Below, piece after piece: positions 5,369-6,196 of a stretch of 6,196 nucleotides of DNA. The stretch comes from Collinsella sp. (GTDB lineage Bacteria; Actinomycetota; Coriobacteriia; Coriobacteriales; Coriobacteriaceae), in contig JAIHVJ010000116.1 in assembly GCA_022720335.1 (NCBI GenBank), forward strand, positions 1 to 6,196, read 5' to 3'. Positions within the stretch are counted from its first letter, which is position 1. Each line of letters begins with the position of its first letter. The translations under genes were made by a program, and so were the position numbers. A model generated the notes under the pieces. It saw nothing but the letters and a program-made list of their open reading frames with translations, ran no database searches and was not told the origin of the DNA.

Positions 5369-6196
5369 TTATCGCCACCCTCCTTGCGCTCGATCGTCAC
5401 GGTCTTATCATTTGCCTTGAGCAGATACAGATTGCCCGTAAGGTGCGTCAGTTCGCCACCCGTCACCGCACCCGGCTCGCCATTATTAACGCGGAACATG
5501 AGCCACGCCTCGTCGTGGAAATTGCCCAGGCTGAGCGTCCAGGCATCCGCACTGGTATCCACGTTCACCGTAACCGACGAAAAGCGCTGGATGGCACCGG
5601 AGCACTCCGACGCCGTCTGGTGCCGCAGGTCGGGCGCGGATTTGGTAAGCCACTCCAGGAAGTCGACCAGGCCGCCCTTGTAGACCTCCCAGCCCTCCTT
5701 GGCTCCGCGATCGGGGTCCAAAAGGTCGTCCGGGTGCACAAAGTGCGTGCTCACGTAGTGCATGTTGAGCTCGGACACGGCGGCCAGGCGCATATAGGAA
5801 TCGTCGACCATGCCGCCCGAGACAATGCGCGGCTGCTCCACAATGCCGTCGCTCGCCACGCCAAACTCCTGCACGTACTCGTCCTGGAAAGCGATAAGCT
5901 CGTTGAGCGATGCGACGAGCGTTTCCTTGTTCTTCCAGGTCTTGTAGTCATACAGCGTGCCGTAATCGGTATCCCAGAGCGCCAGAGGCTGATGGTTGTA
6001 GCCGTGAAAGCCCAGCTCTCCGCCCATCTGCAGCAGCATGCCGCCAAAGTAGCGAAACTGCGTGGTATCGGCCTGGCGCGCAGGCTCGGTCTGGTTAACC
6101 GCGTCCTCGTAGTTTTCGATCATCACGCCGGTATAGCGAATGCCGTATTTTTGCGCGAGCTTTTGCAGATCGGGCCACCAGACCTTGGTGTAAAAA
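5365..6196 (-). CDS. DUF2194/PelA-type polysaccharide deacetylase-like protein, 5' end cut by window edge
   Basis: The frame is open to the right edge, giving 276 visible C-terminal residues; the true start lies outside. The segment reads like a NodB-type deacetylase barrel as found in DUF2194/PelA proteins of Pel clusters. It has WWPDLQKLAQKYGIRYTGV near the edge, then GELGFHGYNHQPL with an H-x3-H metal-binding pattern (HGYNH, 5992-6006), PRIVSGGMVDDSY, and STHFVHPDDLLDPDRG (FVHPDD around 5725-5742). LRHQTASECSGAIQRF leads into a C-terminal beta-rich region of roughly 70 residues that may bind glycan. The expected role is removal of acetyl groups from the exported polymer outside the membrane, which makes Pel cationic. 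The catalytic aspartate, any signal peptide and any hydrolase domain would lie upstream, so activity cannot be confirmed. The GTG/ATG near 6126 is internal, not the start, because homologous sequence continues upstream in frame. The gene overlaps pelF by 4 nt. Confidence 0.82.
   Translation of the reverse strand, partial: FYTKVWWPDLQKLAQKYGIRYTGVMIENYEDAVNQTEPARQADTTQFRYFGGMLLQMGGELGFHGYNHQPLALWDTDYGTLYDYKTWKNKETLVASLNELIAFQDEYVQEFGVASDGIVEQPRIVSGGMVDDSYMRLAAVSELNMHYVSTHFVHPDDLLDPDRGAKEGWEVYKGGLVDFLEWLTKSAPDLRHQTASECSGAIQRFSSVTVNVDTSADAWTLSLGNFHDEAWLMFRVNNGEPGAVTGGELTHLTGNLYLLKANDKTVTIERKEGGDK
5379..5385 (-). promoter_or_regulatory. Ribosome binding site of pelF
   Basis: AAGGAGG on the minus strand lies 10 nt before the pelF ATG at 5368, inside the final codons of the upstream gene. 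The spacing is on the long side, but the ATGA overlap would allow translational coupling. Confidence 0.7.

Larger units (their letters stand above)
1..6196 (-). other. Pel-like exopolysaccharide operon (partial, five genes)
   Basis: All five genes lie on the minus strand with junctions of -4, +3, -11 and -14 nt. No gap is long enough for a promoter, terminator hairpin or regulatory RNA. The order is deacetylase-like, pelF, pelG, CotH lipoprotein, VTC protein. The first three match the core of Gram-positive Pel clusters; outer-membrane components (pelB, pelC) are not expected there. The operon continues off both edges. A pelD/pelE pair would be expected to the right and possibly a DUF4956-type membrane protein to the left, but neither is visible. 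Confidence 0.85.

Noticed and set aside
6121..6126. Start of the deacetylase-like gene at the GTG/ATG near 6126
   Set aside because: The frame stays open to the window edge with family-like sequence (WWPDLQKLAQKYGIRYTGV) upstream, so these codons are internal.

Overview
The window is one continuous, tightly packed operon read entirely from the minus strand (right to left). It holds five genes; the first is cut by the right edge and the last by the left edge. In transcription order they are: (1) the 3' part of a DUF2194/PelA-type polysaccharide deacetylase-like protein, (2) pelF, the cytosolic glycosyltransferase of the Pel exopolysaccharide system, (3) pelG, the polytopic membrane protein of the same system, (4) a secreted lipoprotein with a CotH kinase-like domain, and (5) a VTC-domain protein (polyphosphate-polymerase / triphosphate-tunnel fold). 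Identifications come from reading translated motifs; no database search was possible.

Junctions are a 4-nt overlap, a 3-nt gap, an 11-nt overlap and a 14-nt overlap. Each internal start has a GGAG-type Shine-Dalgarno, most of them inside the preceding gene. There is no intergenic space for a promoter or terminator, so the genes are probably co-transcribed and translationally coupled. The promoter and any c-di-GMP control gene (pelD-like) must lie beyond the right edge. No RNA gene, mobile element, CRISPR array or repeat was seen.

The GC content looks like high-50s to about 60 percent by eye, starts carry strong AGGAGG-like ribosome sites, and TTA/CTA/TCA codons are scarce enough to leave long in-register antisense ORFs. 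Pel-type genes with a separate deacetylase-like protein and a lipoprotein fit a Gram-positive, probably actinobacterial host. A gut Coriobacteriia such as Collinsella or a relative is my best guess, but this is not proven.

Working model: PelF polymerises a nucleotide-sugar-derived glycan in the cytosol, PelG carries it through the membrane, and the deacetylase-like protein trims it outside. The unusual part is that a predicted extracytoplasmic kinase-fold lipoprotein and a cytosolic VTC enzyme are wired directly onto the pelFG genes. This suggests a phosphate- or polyphosphate-linked step in making, modifying or anchoring the polymer. That link is inferred from gene order only.
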